Assembly: GCA_014656175.1 (NCBI GenBank)
Contig: BNBX01000001.1
Location: 124,001-188,000, forward strand
Length of the DNA stretch: 64,000 nucleotides
Direction: 5' to 3'
Origin: Streptomyces werraensis
GTDB lineage: Bacteria; Actinomycetota; Actinomycetes; Streptomycetales; Streptomycetaceae
Positions 28,940 to 38,420 of this stretch are shown here, one piece after another. Numbering within the stretch: position 1 is the first letter of the stretch; each line of letters starts with the position of its first letter. The translations under genes were made by a program, and so were the position numbers. Under the pieces are notes generated by a model that did not search any database, was not told the origin of the DNA, and saw only the letters and a list, made by a program, of their open reading frames with translations.

Positions 28940-29673
28940 GTCCTCGGGTCCAGCCACACATAACTCGCGAGCCGCCCGGTGGTGCGGTCGCGACGGTACG
29001 AGAAGTGATCGTCCGACTCCCGTGTGCACACGGGCGAGCGCCCGGCGCCGAAGACGCCCAGCCGCTCGAGTTGCGCGTGCACACCCGCGACGACGTCGAC
29101 CGCCGGGGTGCCCCAGCTCGTCTCCGCGCCGGCCGCCGGTTCGACGGCGGCCACGTCGGCACGCATGTCCTCCGGCACCTCGTAACACCGGCCGCACACG
29201 GCGGGCCCGGTGCGCGCGACGATCCGGGCGGGGTCGGCGCCGAGTCCGGTCATGGCCCGTACGGCGGCCGGGACGATCCCGGCGACCAGTCCGGGCCGGC
29301 CCGCGTGCGCCGCGGCGGCGACCCCCGCGACGGGGTCGGCCAGCAGCACGGGCACGCAGTCGGCGGTGAGCACGGCGAGGACGAGTCCGCGCCGCGCGGT
29401 GACGACCGCGTCCACCTCGGGCACCGGGCGGTCGCCCCACGGCTCGTCGACGACGACCGCGTCGGCCCCGTGCACCTGGTTCATCCAGACCACGCGGTCC
29501 GGGTCCACGCCGAGCGCCTTGGCGGCCAGTTCGCGGTTGGTCCGCACGTTCCCGGGGTCGTCGCCGACCGCGCCCCCGAGGTTGAGCTCCTCATACGGAG
29601 CGGCGCTCACCCCGCCCCACCGGTCGGTGAAGCCGAAGTGCGCGCCGCTCACGCTCTCGCGCTGTCCTATCAC
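28936..29673 (-). CDS. pgeF: YfiH/PgeF family multicopper-oxidoreductase-fold protein
   Basis: 245 residues from GTG 29673, overlapping the ftsZ stop by 4 bases (GTGA). Zinc or copper ligands of the family are visible: His in NQVHGAD, Cys in TADCVPVLL and His in AAHAGRPG. The usual HAGWRG is HAGRPG here. Family members act on purine nucleosides, or remove mis-incorporated L-Ser from the peptidoglycan stem precursor in E. coli (PgeF, known). The latter would suit a dcw location, but the role is inferred. Confidence 0.9.
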   Translation of the reverse strand: MIGQRESVSGAHFGFTDRWGGVSAAPYEELNLGGAVGDDPGNVRTNRELAAKALGVDPDRVVWMNQVHGADAVVVDEPWGDRPVPEVDAVVTARRGLVLAVLTADCVPVLLADPVAGVAAAAHAGRPGLVAGIVPAAVRAMTGLGADPARIVARTGPAVCGRCYEVPEDMRADVAAVEPAAGAETSWGTPAVDVVAGVHAQLERLGVFGAGRSPVCTRESDDHFSYRRDRTTGRLASYVWLDPRT

Positions 29674-30866
29674 TTCAGGAAGTCCGGGACGTCCAGTTCC
29701 TCGGCCGCGCTGTCGTAGCTCCGGGACGGCGGGACGGGGGGCTGGACGGCCGGGACGTCGGCCACGGGCTCGGGGGTCGGGGCCGGCTCCGGGTCCTCCT
29801 TCGGCGTGACGCTGCCGAGCGAGCCGAAGGACGGGCGGCTCTCCGGGCGGCCCGCCGGGGCGGGCTCCTCGCGCTTGGCCGAGGAGGAGCCGAGGACGTT
29901 GTCCCGCTTGGCGGGCGGCTGGCCGCCGTCGAAGCCGGCGGCGATGACGGTGACCCGCACCTCGTCGCCGAGGGCGTCGTCGATCACGGCGCCGAAGATG
30001 ATGTTGGCCTCCGGGTGGGCGGCCTCGCTGACCAGCTGGGCGGCCTCGTTGATCTCGAACAGTCCGAGGTCGGAGCCGCCGGAGATGGAGAGCAGCACGC
30101 CACGGGCGCCGTCGATGGACGCCTCCAGCAGCGGGGAGGAGATGGCCATCTCGGCGGCGGCCACCGCGCGGTCGTCGCCGCGGGCCGAGCCGATGCCCAT
30201 GAGGGCCGAACCGGCCTCGGACATGACCGACTTGACGTCGGCGAAGTCGAGGTTGATGAGACCGGGGGTGGTGATGAGGTCGGTGATGCCCTGCACACCG
30301 GAGAGCAGGACCTGGTCGGCCGACTTGAAGGCGTCGAGAACCGACACCTGGCGGTCCGAGATGGACAGCAGCCGGTCGTTGGGGATCACGATGAGGGTGT
30401 CGACCTCTTCGCGGAGCTCCGCGATGCCGTCCTCGGCCTGGTTCGCGCGGCGCCGTCCCTCGAAGGTGAACGGGCGCGTGACCACGCCGATGGTGAGGGC
30501 ACCGAGAGAACGGGCGATGTTGGCCACGACGGGCGCGCCGCCGGTGCCGGTGCCGCCGCCTTCACCGGCCGTCACGAAGACCATGTCGGCCCCCTTGAGG
30601 ACCTCCTCGATCTCCTCGCGGTGGTCCTCGGCGGCCTTGCGGCCGACGGCCGGGTTCGCTCCGGCGCCGAGTCCGCGGGTGAGTTCACGGCCGACGTCGA
30701 GCTTGACGTCGGCGTCGCTCATCAACAGCGCCTGCGCGTCGGTGTTGATGGCGATGAACTCGACGCCCTTGAGACCGACCTCGATCATCCGGTTGATGGC
30801 ATTGACACCACCGCCGCCGACACCGATGACTTTGATGACTGCGAGGTAGTTCTGCGGTGCTGCCAC
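29670..30866 (-). CDS. ftsZ: Cell division GTPase FtsZ
   Basis: 398 residues from GTG 30866 with AGAGG upstream. The tubulin-like GTPase signature GGGTGTG is at 103-109, with [13 protein letters not shown] at the start and the T7 loop [11 protein letters not shown]. The C-terminal linker is Pro/Glu/Ala-rich. The tail ends in [10 protein letters not shown], the conserved peptide that binds SepF. FtsZ builds the Z-ring, and ladders of rings in sporulating aerial hyphae. The last bases are shared with pgeF. Confidence 0.98.
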   Translation of the reverse strand: MAAPQNYLAVIKVIGVGGGGVNAINRMIEVGLKGVEFIAINTDAQALLMSDADVKLDVGRELTRGLGAGANPAVGRKAAEDHREEIEEVLKGADMVFVTAGEGGGTGTGGAPVVANIARSLGALTIGVVTRPFTFEGRRRANQAEDGIAELREEVDTLIVIPNDRLLSISDRQVSVLDAFKSADQVLLSGVQGITDLITTPGLINLDFADVKSVMSEAGSALMGIGSARGDDRAVAAAEMAISSPLLEASIDGARGVLLSISGGSDLGLFEINEAAQLVSEAAHPEANIIFGAVIDDALGDEVRVTVIAAGFDGGQPPAKRDNVLGSSSAKREEPAPAGRPESRPSFGSLGSVTPKEDPEPAPTPEPVADVPAVQPPVPPSRSYDSAAEELDVPDFLK

Positions 30867-31155
30867 GTCGAAGGCCTCTCGCCTCGAGTTACGTGTCGCC
30901 GGGGCGCCGGAGCAACTGCTGCCCCCGCGATCCGACGACTGATGCCGAATGGGACGGTCCGTATCGCCGACCCGAACCCTAACGTTGAAGTTTAGGGTTA
31001 CCAGTGTGTCTGTTCCCTGGAGTCTTCTGAACAGGACACTAAGTCGACACGTGGCGCACGTTCAACGAACACGCCGAACCTCCCGTTTTTCTTTTCACCC
31101 TATGTGATCAGCCGTGTCGCTGCCCAACCAGGGTGCTGGCCTGCGCGGATGTGCG
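30867..31155 (-). promoter_or_regulatory. ftsZ promoter region (ftsQ-ftsZ gap)
   Basis: The gap of 289 bases is the only long one in the minus-strand cluster. On the minus strand TTGAAC (31065-31060) is followed after 18 bases by TAGTGT (31041-31036), a good vegetative-type promoter. A dyad AACCCTAA-n9-TTAGGGTT lies at 30975-30999, and TAAACT within it could be another -10. An AT-rich patch at 31085-31097 is unusual for this genome. In S. coelicolor ftsZ has several promoters here, one sporulation-specific (known). Confidence 0.7.
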
Positions 31156-31950
31156 TCAACTCCCTGATGACGCCGGGGCACTGGGGACGCTGACGTCGAA
31201 GTGCCGTGCGTCCGGCTCCGCTTTCATCAGCGCGGTGAGGGCACGTGCCTTCTGCGCCCCCTTCTCGCCGGATCCCCAGTCGACGGTACGGCCGTCCGTG
31301 AGTTCCAGCGAGATGGCGTCGTAGGAACGGACCTTGACGCTGCGCGTTTCCGGCGCGAGGGACTCGGGGACGGCGCCGGCCACGCGTACCGCCTCGCGCA
31401 CCAGACGGTCCTCGCCGAAACGCCGGAGGCTGGCCGCGGCGGATCCGGAACGGGAGAGATCCATTTCCAGCGCGGGCACCCCCTTGGGCGCCTTCTCGAC
31501 GGTGGCGAACCGGACGCCGTCGTCGTCCACTTCGACGAACTTGCCGCGCTGGTGGACCAGGAGCACGGGGGTGCGTTCGACGACCCGGAGCTTGATCTCG
31601 TCGGGCCAGGAACGGACCACGTCGACGGTGTCGATGCGGGGCAGCGCCTCGGCGGCCCGCTTCTCGATGGCCCCGGTGTCGACCGAGACGAGCTGTTCCC
31701 CGAGCGGCACGTCGGCCGCCTCGCGGACCTGGTCCGGCGTCAGGACGTCGGTCCCGGACACCGAGACGCGTTCCACGCGGACCAGATCGGAGCCGTACAG
31801 CAGCCAGAAGGCGCCGCTGCCGAGGAACAGGAGGACGACCGCCGATGCGATGATCAGACGAAGGCGCCGTCGCCGTACGGCTCGTACGGGCGGCGGGCCG
31901 GACGACTCCCGCTTGCGTTCACCGCGCTCGGCGGTCGTCGATCCGGCCAC
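31156..31950 (-). CDS. ftsQ: Cell division protein FtsQ (DivIB)
   Basis: 264 residues from GTG 31950. A cytoplasmic basic segment (1-30) and one membrane helix (about 31-53) lead to the POTRA domain starting VRVERVSVSGTDVLTPDQV, then the FtsQ beta domain. It bridges FtsL/FtsI and the early divisome. The start lies 25 bases after the murG stop. Confidence 0.95.
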   Translation of the reverse strand: MAGSTTAERGERKRESSGPPPVRAVRRRRLRLIIASAVVLLFLGSGAFWLLYGSDLVRVERVSVSGTDVLTPDQVREAADVPLGEQLVSVDTGAIEKRAAEALPRIDTVDVVRSWPDEIKLRVVERTPVLLVHQRGKFVEVDDDGVRFATVEKAPKGVPALEMDLSRSGSAAASLRRFGEDRLVREAVRVAGAVPESLAPETRSVKVRSYDAISLELTDGRTVDWGSGEKGAQKARALTALMKAEPDARHFDVSVPSAPASSGS

Positions 31951-31975
31951 GCTCCCTGCCTTCCGTCACATGCCT

Positions 31976-33070
31976 CTACCTGTGGGCACGGGCGGCGACC
32001 GCCTCGTACACCATGCCGACGAGCAGCTCGTCGGCGTCCCGGCGGCCGAACTCGCTTGCGGCGCGGGACATCTCGAACAGCCGGTGCGGGTCGGCGAGCA
32101 CGGGCAGGACGTTCTGCTGCACCCACTCCGGGGTGAGGTCCGCGTCGTCGACCAGCAGTCCGCCGCCCGCCTTCACCACCGGCTGGGCGTTGAGCCGCTG
32201 TTCGCCGTTGCCGATGGGCAGCGGGACGTAGGCGGCCGGGAGTCCGACGGCGGAGAGCTCGGCGACGGTCATCGCGCCCGCGCGGCAGAGCATCATGTCC
32301 GCCGCCGCGTACGCGAGGTCCATCCGGTCCAGGTAACTTACCGGGATGTACGGGGGCATGCCCGGCATCTGCTGCACGTGCGGCAGTTCGTTCTTCGGAC
32401 CGACCGCGTGCAGGATCTGGATGCCGGCCTGCTGCAGCCACGGGGCGACCTGCTGGACGACCTCGTTGAGCCGGCGGGCGCCCTGCGAGCCGCCCGAGAC
32501 CAGCAGCGTCGGCAGGTTGGGGTCGAGCCCGAACGCGGCGCGCGCCTCGGGACGCACGGCGGCCCGGTCGAGGGTGGCGATGGTGTGCCGCAGCGGGATG
32601 CCGATGTAGCGCGAGTTGCGCAGCTTGCTGTCCGGGATGGCGACGGCGACCTGGGCGGCGTACCGGGAGCCGATCTTGTTGGCCAGGCCCGGGCGGGCGT
32701 TGGCCTCGTGGATGACGATCGGCACGCCGAGACGCTTGGCCGCGAGGTACCCGGGCAGGGCGACGTAGCCGCCGAAGCCGACGACGACGTCGGCCCGGGT
32801 GCGCTCCAGGATCTGCTCGGTCGCCTTGATGGTGCCGCGCAGCCGGCCCGGGACGGTGATCAGCTCGGGGGTCGGCTTGCGTGGCAGCGGGACGGCGGGG
32901 ATCAGCGCCAGTTCGTACCCGCGCTCGGGTACGAGACGGGTCTCAAGGCCGCGCTCCGTGCCCAGGGCCGTGATGCCCACGGACGGATCCTGCCTGCGCA
33001 GCGCGTCCGCGAGGGCGAGCGCGGGCTCGATGTGGCCCGCGGTTCCTCCGCCGGCGAGTACGACATGCAC
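31976..33070 (-). CDS. murG: UDP-GlcNAc:lipid I N-acetylglucosaminyltransferase
   Basis: 364 residues from GTG 33070. The GT-B fold starts with [21 protein letters not shown], with the glycine loop for the lipid substrate, and has [15 protein letters not shown] and [13 protein letters not shown]. The C-terminal donor site contains [24 protein letters not shown]. It makes lipid II at the inner membrane face. murC, which often follows murG, is absent: ftsQ comes directly next. Confidence 0.97.
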   Translation of the reverse strand: MHVVLAGGGTAGHIEPALALADALRRQDPSVGITALGTERGLETRLVPERGYELALIPAVPLPRKPTPELITVPGRLRGTIKATEQILERTRADVVVGFGGYVALPGYLAAKRLGVPIVIHEANARPGLANKIGSRYAAQVAVAIPDSKLRNSRYIGIPLRHTIATLDRAAVRPEARAAFGLDPNLPTLLVSGGSQGARRLNEVVQQVAPWLQQAGIQILHAVGPKNELPHVQQMPGMPPYIPVSYLDRMDLAYAAADMMLCRAGAMTVAELSAVGLPAAYVPLPIGNGEQRLNAQPVVKAGGGLLVDDADLTPEWVQQNVLPVLADPHRLFEMSRAASEFGRRDADELLVGMVYEAVAARAHR

Positions 33071-33076
33071 CGAAAT

Positions 33077-34429
33077 TCACCGCTCTCCGGACGAACGCGC
33101 CCCCGGGGCACGTCGTCGCATCGTGTTCCATCTATGGGGCCGCTGAGAACCCCTGATCCGCTTTCTACCAAAGCGGGGTTGCCGCATCGCAAGCGCCATC
33201 CGCGCAGCGGGGTCCTCACGCGCGAAGGCGATGAGCAGCCCGATGGCGAACATGGTCGGCAGCAGGGCGGACCCGCCGTAGGAGAACAGCGGGAGCGGGA
33301 CTCCGGCGATCGGCAGCAGACCGAGCACCGCACCGATGTTGATCACGGCCTGCGCCGTGATCCAGGTGGTCACGCCTCCCGCGGCATACCTGACGAAGGG
33401 GTCCTCCGTGCGTCCGGCCACGCGGATACCCGCATAGCCTAGAGCGGCGAACAGGGCGAGCACCGACAGCGTCCCCGCCAGGCCCAGTTCCTCACCGGTG
33501 ACGGCGAAGATGAAGTCCGTGTGTGCTTCGGGTAGTTCACCCCATTTCTCCAGACTCGCTCCGAGTCCGGAGCCGAAGATCCCGCCGGAGGCCAGGGCGT
33601 AGATGCCGTGCACGGCCTGCCAGCAGTCGACCGGCCCTGTCTGCGGCTCGGTGGCGCCGAGGCAGGCGAGCCGGGCCATGCGGTTCTCGCTGGTGCGGAT
33701 GAGGACGGCGCCGAGCAGCGCGGCGACCGCCAGCACCCCGGCGAACAGCCGGGTCGGGGCGCCCGCCAGCCACAGCAGGCCGAAGAGGATCGCGGTGAGG
33801 ATGATGGCGGTGCCCATGTCGCCGCCGAGCATGATCAGCCCGAGCAGCATGAACGCGGCCGGCACCAGCGGCACCAGCATGTGCTTCCACTGGGCCAGCA
33901 GCCGCTTGTCCTGTTTGCGGGCGAGCAGGTCGGCGCCCCACAGCACCAGCGCCAGCTTGCCGAACTCGCTGGGCTGGAGCTGGAAACTGCCGCCAAGCGA
34001 GATCCAGTTCTGGTTGCCGTTGACCGCGACTCCTATCCCCGGCACCTGCACCAGGGCCATCAGGAAGACGGCCCCCGCGAGGATGGGGTAGGCGAGCGCC
34101 CGGTGCAGCTTCACCGGCATCCGGGACGCCACCAGCAGCAGCACGGCGCCGATCGCGGCGGCCAGCAGCTGCTTGCGGAAGAAGTACGAACCCGGCAGCG
34201 ACATCTGCAGCGCCGTGATCTGGGAGGCCGAGTAGACCATCACAAGACCCAGCACGGTGATCAGCAGACTGCCGCCGAGGATGACGTAGTACGCGGTCAG
34301 CGGCCGGTCCCAGGCCCTGCGCGCCCGGGTCACCAGGGTGCGCAGGGGGTTCTCACGCGGGGGGCGCGGCACGACGGGGCGCCGGGCGGCCCGCTGGACG
34401 GGCGGCCCGCCGGTACGGCTACTGGACAT
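33077..34429 (-). CDS. ftsW: SEDS peptidoglycan glycosyltransferase FtsW
   Basis: 450 residues from ATG 34429, which is five bases after GGAGG; a GTG three bases further up is a poorer choice. Ten hydrophobic helices and typical SEDS motifs are present, such as HTDFIFAVTGEELGLAG and GVPLPLFSYGGSALL. The N-terminus is a basic, Arg-rich cytoplasmic segment and the C-terminal tail is basic too. It polymerises glycan strands with FtsI at the septum. It starts 87 bases after murD. Confidence 0.96.
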   Translation of the reverse strand: MSSSRTGGPPVQRAARRPVVPRPPRENPLRTLVTRARRAWDRPLTAYYVILGGSLLITVLGLVMVYSASQITALQMSLPGSYFFRKQLLAAAIGAVLLLVASRMPVKLHRALAYPILAGAVFLMALVQVPGIGVAVNGNQNWISLGGSFQLQPSEFGKLALVLWGADLLARKQDKRLLAQWKHMLVPLVPAAFMLLGLIMLGGDMGTAIILTAILFGLLWLAGAPTRLFAGVLAVAALLGAVLIRTSENRMARLACLGATEPQTGPVDCWQAVHGIYALASGGIFGSGLGASLEKWGELPEAHTDFIFAVTGEELGLAGTLSVLALFAALGYAGIRVAGRTEDPFVRYAAGGVTTWITAQAVINIGAVLGLLPIAGVPLPLFSYGGSALLPTMFAIGLLIAFAREDPAARMALAMRQPRFGRKRIRGSQRPHRWNTMRRRAPGARSSGER

Positions 34430-34515
34430 CACGACCTCCGCGGTACGCCGGCCAACAGGTCTCGGACGGTCCCACGCGTCCCTCCCAAGGTCGCCCGGCG
34501 CCGGGGCGGCCGGGG

Positions 34516-35934
34516 TCAGGCGCCGAGCTCGCGCACCGCCTGTGCGAACGCGTCACCGCGCTTGTTGTAGTTGGCGAACATGTCCATCGAGGCGCAGGCC
34601 GGGGCCAGCAGCACCGTGTCACCGGGGCGTGCCAGCCGCCGCGCCTCCCGGACGGCCTGGAGCATCGCCCCAGTGTCGGTCCGCTCGAGGTCCACGACGG
34701 GTACTTCCGGGGCGTGTCGCGCGAGGGCTTCGCGGATCAGGGCGCGGTCCCGGCCGATCAGCACGGCGCCGCGCAGCCGCCCGGCGGCCTCGGCGACGAG
34801 TTCGTCGAAGGTGGCGCCCTTGGCGAGCCCGCCTGCGATCCACACGACGGAGTCGTACGCGGCCAACGAGGCCTGCGCGGCATGCGTGTTGGTGGCCTTG
34901 GAGTCGTCGACGTAGGCCACGCCGTCCACGTCCGCCACGTGCGCGATGCGGTGGGCGTCCGGGGTGAAGTTCCGCAGGCCTTGCCGCACGGCGCTCGCGG
35001 GCACCCCGTAGGCGCGGGCGAGGGCCGCCGCGGCAAGGGCATTGGCGATGTTGTGCGGGGCGGCCGGCTTCACGTCGGCGACCTCGGCGAGCTCCTGCGC
35101 GTTCTTCTGCCGGTTCTCCACGAAGGCGCGGTCGACCAGGAGGCCCTCGACGACGCCGAGTTGGGAGGGGCCGGGGGTGCCGAGGGTGAAGCCGATCGCG
35201 CGGCAGCCCTCCTCCACGTCGGCCTCGCGGACGAGGTCCTCCGTGGCCTTGTCGGCCGTGTTGTAGACGCAGGCGACGCGGTTGCCCTCGTAGATGCGGC
35301 CCTTGTCCTTCGCGTACGCCTCCATGGAGCCGTGCCAGTCGAGGTGGTCGGGCGCCAGGTTGAGGACGGCGGCGGAGTGGGCGCGCAGCGAGGGCGCCCA
35401 GTGGAGCTGGTAGCTGGACAGCTCCACGGCGAGCACGTCGTACTCCTCGTCGCCGAGGACCGCGTCGAGGAGGGAGACGCCGATGTTGCCGACGGCGGCG
35501 GTGCGCAGGCCGGCCGCCTCCAGGATGGAGGCGAGCATCTGCACGGTGGTGGTCTTGCCGTTGGTGCCGGTGACCGCGAGCCAGTCCGCCGCCCCCGGCT
35601 TCCTGAGCCGCCAGGCGAGTTCGACGTCGCCCCACACCGGCACCCCGGCCGCGTCCGCCGCCGCGAAGAGCGGCTTGTCCGGCCTCCAGCCGGGGGCGGT
35701 GACGATGAGCTCGGTGCCGTCGGGCAGGGTGTCGCCGTCCCCGAGGCGGACGGTGACGCCGAGCGCCTCCAGTTCCGCGGCCTGCTCGCGGGCCCGGGCG
35801 TCGTCGCCGTCGTTGACGACGGTGACCTTCGCGCCGAGTCCGTGGAGCGCCTTGGCCGCCGGGACGCCGGAGACGCCGAGTCCCGCGACGGTGACGTGCT
35901 TGCCCTGCCAGTCGGTCACTTGTCCGCTGCCCAT
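34516..35934 (-). CDS. murD: UDP-N-acetylmuramoyl-L-alanine--D-glutamate ligase
   Basis: 472 residues from ATG 35934. GTG 35919 is a serious alternative, because it overlaps the mraY stop by 4 bases like other junctions of the cluster. Mur ligase architecture: a Rossmann-like N-domain (VTVAGLGVSGVPAAKAL), the ATP-binding VTGTNGKTTTVQML, the NLAPDHLDWHGSMEAYAKDK region and YVDDSKATNTHA. It adds D-glutamate to the muropeptide precursor in the cytoplasm. Confidence 0.96.
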   Translation of the reverse strand: MGSGQVTDWQGKHVTVAGLGVSGVPAAKALHGLGAKVTVVNDGDDARAREQAAELEALGVTVRLGDGDTLPDGTELIVTAPGWRPDKPLFAAADAAGVPVWGDVELAWRLRKPGAADWLAVTGTNGKTTTVQMLASILEAAGLRTAAVGNIGVSLLDAVLGDEEYDVLAVELSSYQLHWAPSLRAHSAAVLNLAPDHLDWHGSMEAYAKDKGRIYEGNRVACVYNTADKATEDLVREADVEEGCRAIGFTLGTPGPSQLGVVEGLLVDRAFVENRQKNAQELAEVADVKPAAPHNIANALAAAALARAYGVPASAVRQGLRNFTPDAHRIAHVADVDGVAYVDDSKATNTHAAQASLAAYDSVVWIAGGLAKGATFDELVAEAAGRLRGAVLIGRDRALIREALARHAPEVPVVDLERTDTGAMLQAVREARRLARPGDTVLLAPACASMDMFANYNKRGDAFAQAVRELGA

Positions 35935-36989
35935 CCCGCGTAGAAGAGGCCGAGTCCGACGATCACACAGATGCCCTGGATGATCCAGAAGCGGACCACC
36001 ACAAGGACCTCGGACCAGCCTTTGAGTTCGAAGTGGTGCTGGAGCGGTGCCATCCGGAAGACCCGCTTACCGGTGAGCCGGAACGAGCCGACCTGGATGA
36101 CCACCGACATCGTGATGAGGACGAACAGGCCGCCGAGGATGGCGAGCAGCAGCTCGGTGCGGGAGCAGATCGCGAGACCCGCGAGCACGCCGCCGAGCGC
36201 CAGCGAACCGGTGTCGCCCATGAAGATCTTGGCCGGGGAGGTGTTCCACCACAGGAAGCCCAGGCAGGAACCCATCAGCGCGGATGCCACGACGGCGAGG
36301 TCGAGCGGGTCGCGCACCTCGTAGCAGGCGCCCGGGTTGGTCAGCGTGTCGCCGTTGGCGCAGGACTCCTGGAACTGCCAGACGCCGATGAAGGTGTAGG
36401 CGCCGAAGACGAGCACGGAGGCGCCGGTGGCCAGACCGTCCAGACCGTCGGTGAGGTTCACGCCGTTCGACATCGCGAGGATCATGAACAGCGCCCAGAT
36501 CACGAACAGCACCGGGCCGATGGTCCAGCCGAAGTCCGTGATGAACGACAGCTTCGTGGAGGCGGGGGTCTGCCCGCGGGAGTCCGCGAACTGCAGCGAC
36601 AGCACCGCGAAGGCGACGCCGACGATCAGCTGGCCGGCCATCTTCGCCTTGGCCCGCAGACCCAGCGAACGCCGCTTGACGATCTTGATGTAGTCGTCGA
36701 GGAAGCCGACGAGGCCCATGCCGACCATCAGGCCCAGCACCAGCACGCCGGAGTACCGCGGCGACTCGCCGCTGATCACCTTGGAGAGGAAGTAGGCGGC
36801 GACCGTCGAGAGGATGAAGGCGATGCCGCCCATGGTGGGCGTACCGCGCTTGCTGGCGTGCTCGCGCGGGCCGTCGTCGCGGATGTACTGCCCGTATCCC
36901 TTGCGGGCGAGCAGCTTGATCAGCAGCGGCGTGCCGATCAGCGTCAGGAAGAGGCCAATGACTCCTGCGAACAGGACCTGATTCATCAT
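35916..36989 (-). CDS. mraY: Phospho-MurNAc-pentapeptide transferase
   Basis: 357 residues from ATG 36989, overlapping the murF stop (ATGA). Ten membrane helices. Family motifs are visible: GTPTMGGIAFI, LVGFLDDYIKI with the aspartates, NLTDGLDGLATG, and the histidine loop MAPLQHHFELKGWSE near the end. It makes lipid I from UDP-MurNAc-pentapeptide and undecaprenyl phosphate, the first membrane step. Confidence 0.97.
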   Translation of the reverse strand: MMNQVLFAGVIGLFLTLIGTPLLIKLLARKGYGQYIRDDGPREHASKRGTPTMGGIAFILSTVAAYFLSKVISGESPRYSGVLVLGLMVGMGLVGFLDDYIKIVKRRSLGLRAKAKMAGQLIVGVAFAVLSLQFADSRGQTPASTKLSFITDFGWTIGPVLFVIWALFMILAMSNGVNLTDGLDGLATGASVLVFGAYTFIGVWQFQESCANGDTLTNPGACYEVRDPLDLAVVASALMGSCLGFLWWNTSPAKIFMGDTGSLALGGVLAGLAICSRTELLLAILGGLFVLITMSVVIQVGSFRLTGKRVFRMAPLQHHFELKGWSEVLVVVRFWIIQGICVIVGLGLFYAGWAADK

Positions 36990-38416
36990 CGGGCGGCGAC
37001 CTCACCCTCGGCACCGGTCTCGAGCAGCGCCTGCGCCACGCTCTCGAGCCCGACCGAACGGGACGCCTTCACGAGTACGACATCCCCCGGGCGCAATTCG
37101 CTGCGCAACAGGTCGACCGCCGCCTGTGCGTCGGACACGTGCACCGACTCCTCACCCCACGAACCCTCGTTATATGCGCCCAGTTGCAGCCAGGCGGCTT
37201 CCCTGCCCCCGACCGCGACGAGCTTGCTGACGTTGAGCCGGACGGCGAGCCGTCCGACCGCGTCGTGCTCGGCGAGCGCCTCGTCCCCGAGCTCGGCCAT
37301 CTTGCCGAGCACCGCCCACGTGCGTCCCCCTCTTGCCCGTGAGGCTTCGCCCATCGCCGCCAGCGCACGCAGCGCGGCCTTCATGGACTCGGGGTTCGCG
37401 TTGTAGGCGTCGTTGACGACCGTCACGCCGTCCGGTCGCTCGGTGACCTCCATGCGCCAGCGGGAGAGGGAGCCCGCCTCGGAGAGCGCGCGGGCGATCT
37501 CGTCTGCGGACATGCCCAACTCGTGGGCGACGGCGGCCGCGGCGAGCGCGTTCGACACGTGATGCTCACCGTACAGGCGCATGGTCACATCGCTTGCACC
37601 GGAGGGTGTGTGAAGCCTGAAGGAAGGCTGTCCGCTGTCCGTGAGTCGCACGTTCTCGGCTGAGACGTCCGCTTCGTCGGACTCTCCGAAAAGGATCACC
37701 TTCGCCTTCGTACGGGAGGCCATGGCGCGGACGTAGGGGTCGTCCGCGTTGAGGATCGCGACGCCCCCCTCCTCGGCCGGCGGCAGCGCCTCGACGAGTT
37801 CGCCCTTGGCCTGGGCGATCTGCTCACGGCCGCCGAACTCCCCGATGTGGGCGGAGCCGACGTTCAGCACGAGGCCGATCCTCGGCGGCGTCAGACCGGT
37901 GAGGTAGCGGATGTGGCCGATGCCGCGCGCGCCCATCTCCAGCACGAGGAACTTCGTCTCCTCGGTGGCGGTGAGCGCGGTCAGCGGCAGCCCGATCTCG
38001 TTGTTGAGGGAGCCGGGGGTGAAGACGGTCGGCGCCTTGCTCCGCAGCACCTGGGCGATGAGGTCCTTGGTGCTGGTCTTGCCGGCCGAGCCGGTGAGGG
38101 CGACGAGGGTGGCGCCGAGCCGGCGGACGACGTGCCGGGCGAGGGCGCCGAGGGCGGCCTGGACATCCTCCACGACGATCGCGGGGACCCCGACCGGCCG
38201 GGAGGCGAGCACGGCGACGGCGCCCGCCTCGACGACCTGGGCCGCGAAGTCGTGGCCGTCCACGCGCTCGCCGACGAAGGCGACGAAGAGGCTGCCCGGA
38301 CCCGCCTCCCGCGAGTCCCGGACCACCTCGCCGGTGACCAGGACGGAGGGGTCCGGTATGTCGTGCGTCTGCCCGCCGACGACTTCTGCGATCTCGGCGA
38401 GGGAGAGGGCGATCAC
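36986..38416 (-). CDS. murF: UDP-MurNAc-tripeptide--D-Ala-D-Ala ligase
   Basis: 476 residues from GTG 38416, four bases after murE. P-loop LTGSAGKTSTKDL, then EMGARGIGHIRYL, LNADDP, and VVNDAYNANPESM, which is specific to MurF. It completes the cytoplasmic muropeptide. The downstream end overlaps mraY. Confidence 0.96.
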   Translation of the reverse strand: MIALSLAEIAEVVGGQTHDIPDPSVLVTGEVVRDSREAGPGSLFVAFVGERVDGHDFAAQVVEAGAVAVLASRPVGVPAIVVEDVQAALGALARHVVRRLGATLVALTGSAGKTSTKDLIAQVLRSKAPTVFTPGSLNNEIGLPLTALTATEETKFLVLEMGARGIGHIRYLTGLTPPRIGLVLNVGSAHIGEFGGREQIAQAKGELVEALPPAEEGGVAILNADDPYVRAMASRTKAKVILFGESDEADVSAENVRLTDSGQPSFRLHTPSGASDVTMRLYGEHHVSNALAAAAVAHELGMSADEIARALSEAGSLSRWRMEVTERPDGVTVVNDAYNANPESMKAALRALAAMGEASRARGGRTWAVLGKMAELGDEALAEHDAVGRLAVRLNVSKLVAVGGREAAWLQLGAYNEGSWGEESVHVSDAQAAVDLLRSELRPGDVVLVKASRSVGLESVAQALLETGAEGEVAAR

Positions 38417-38420
38417 AAGT

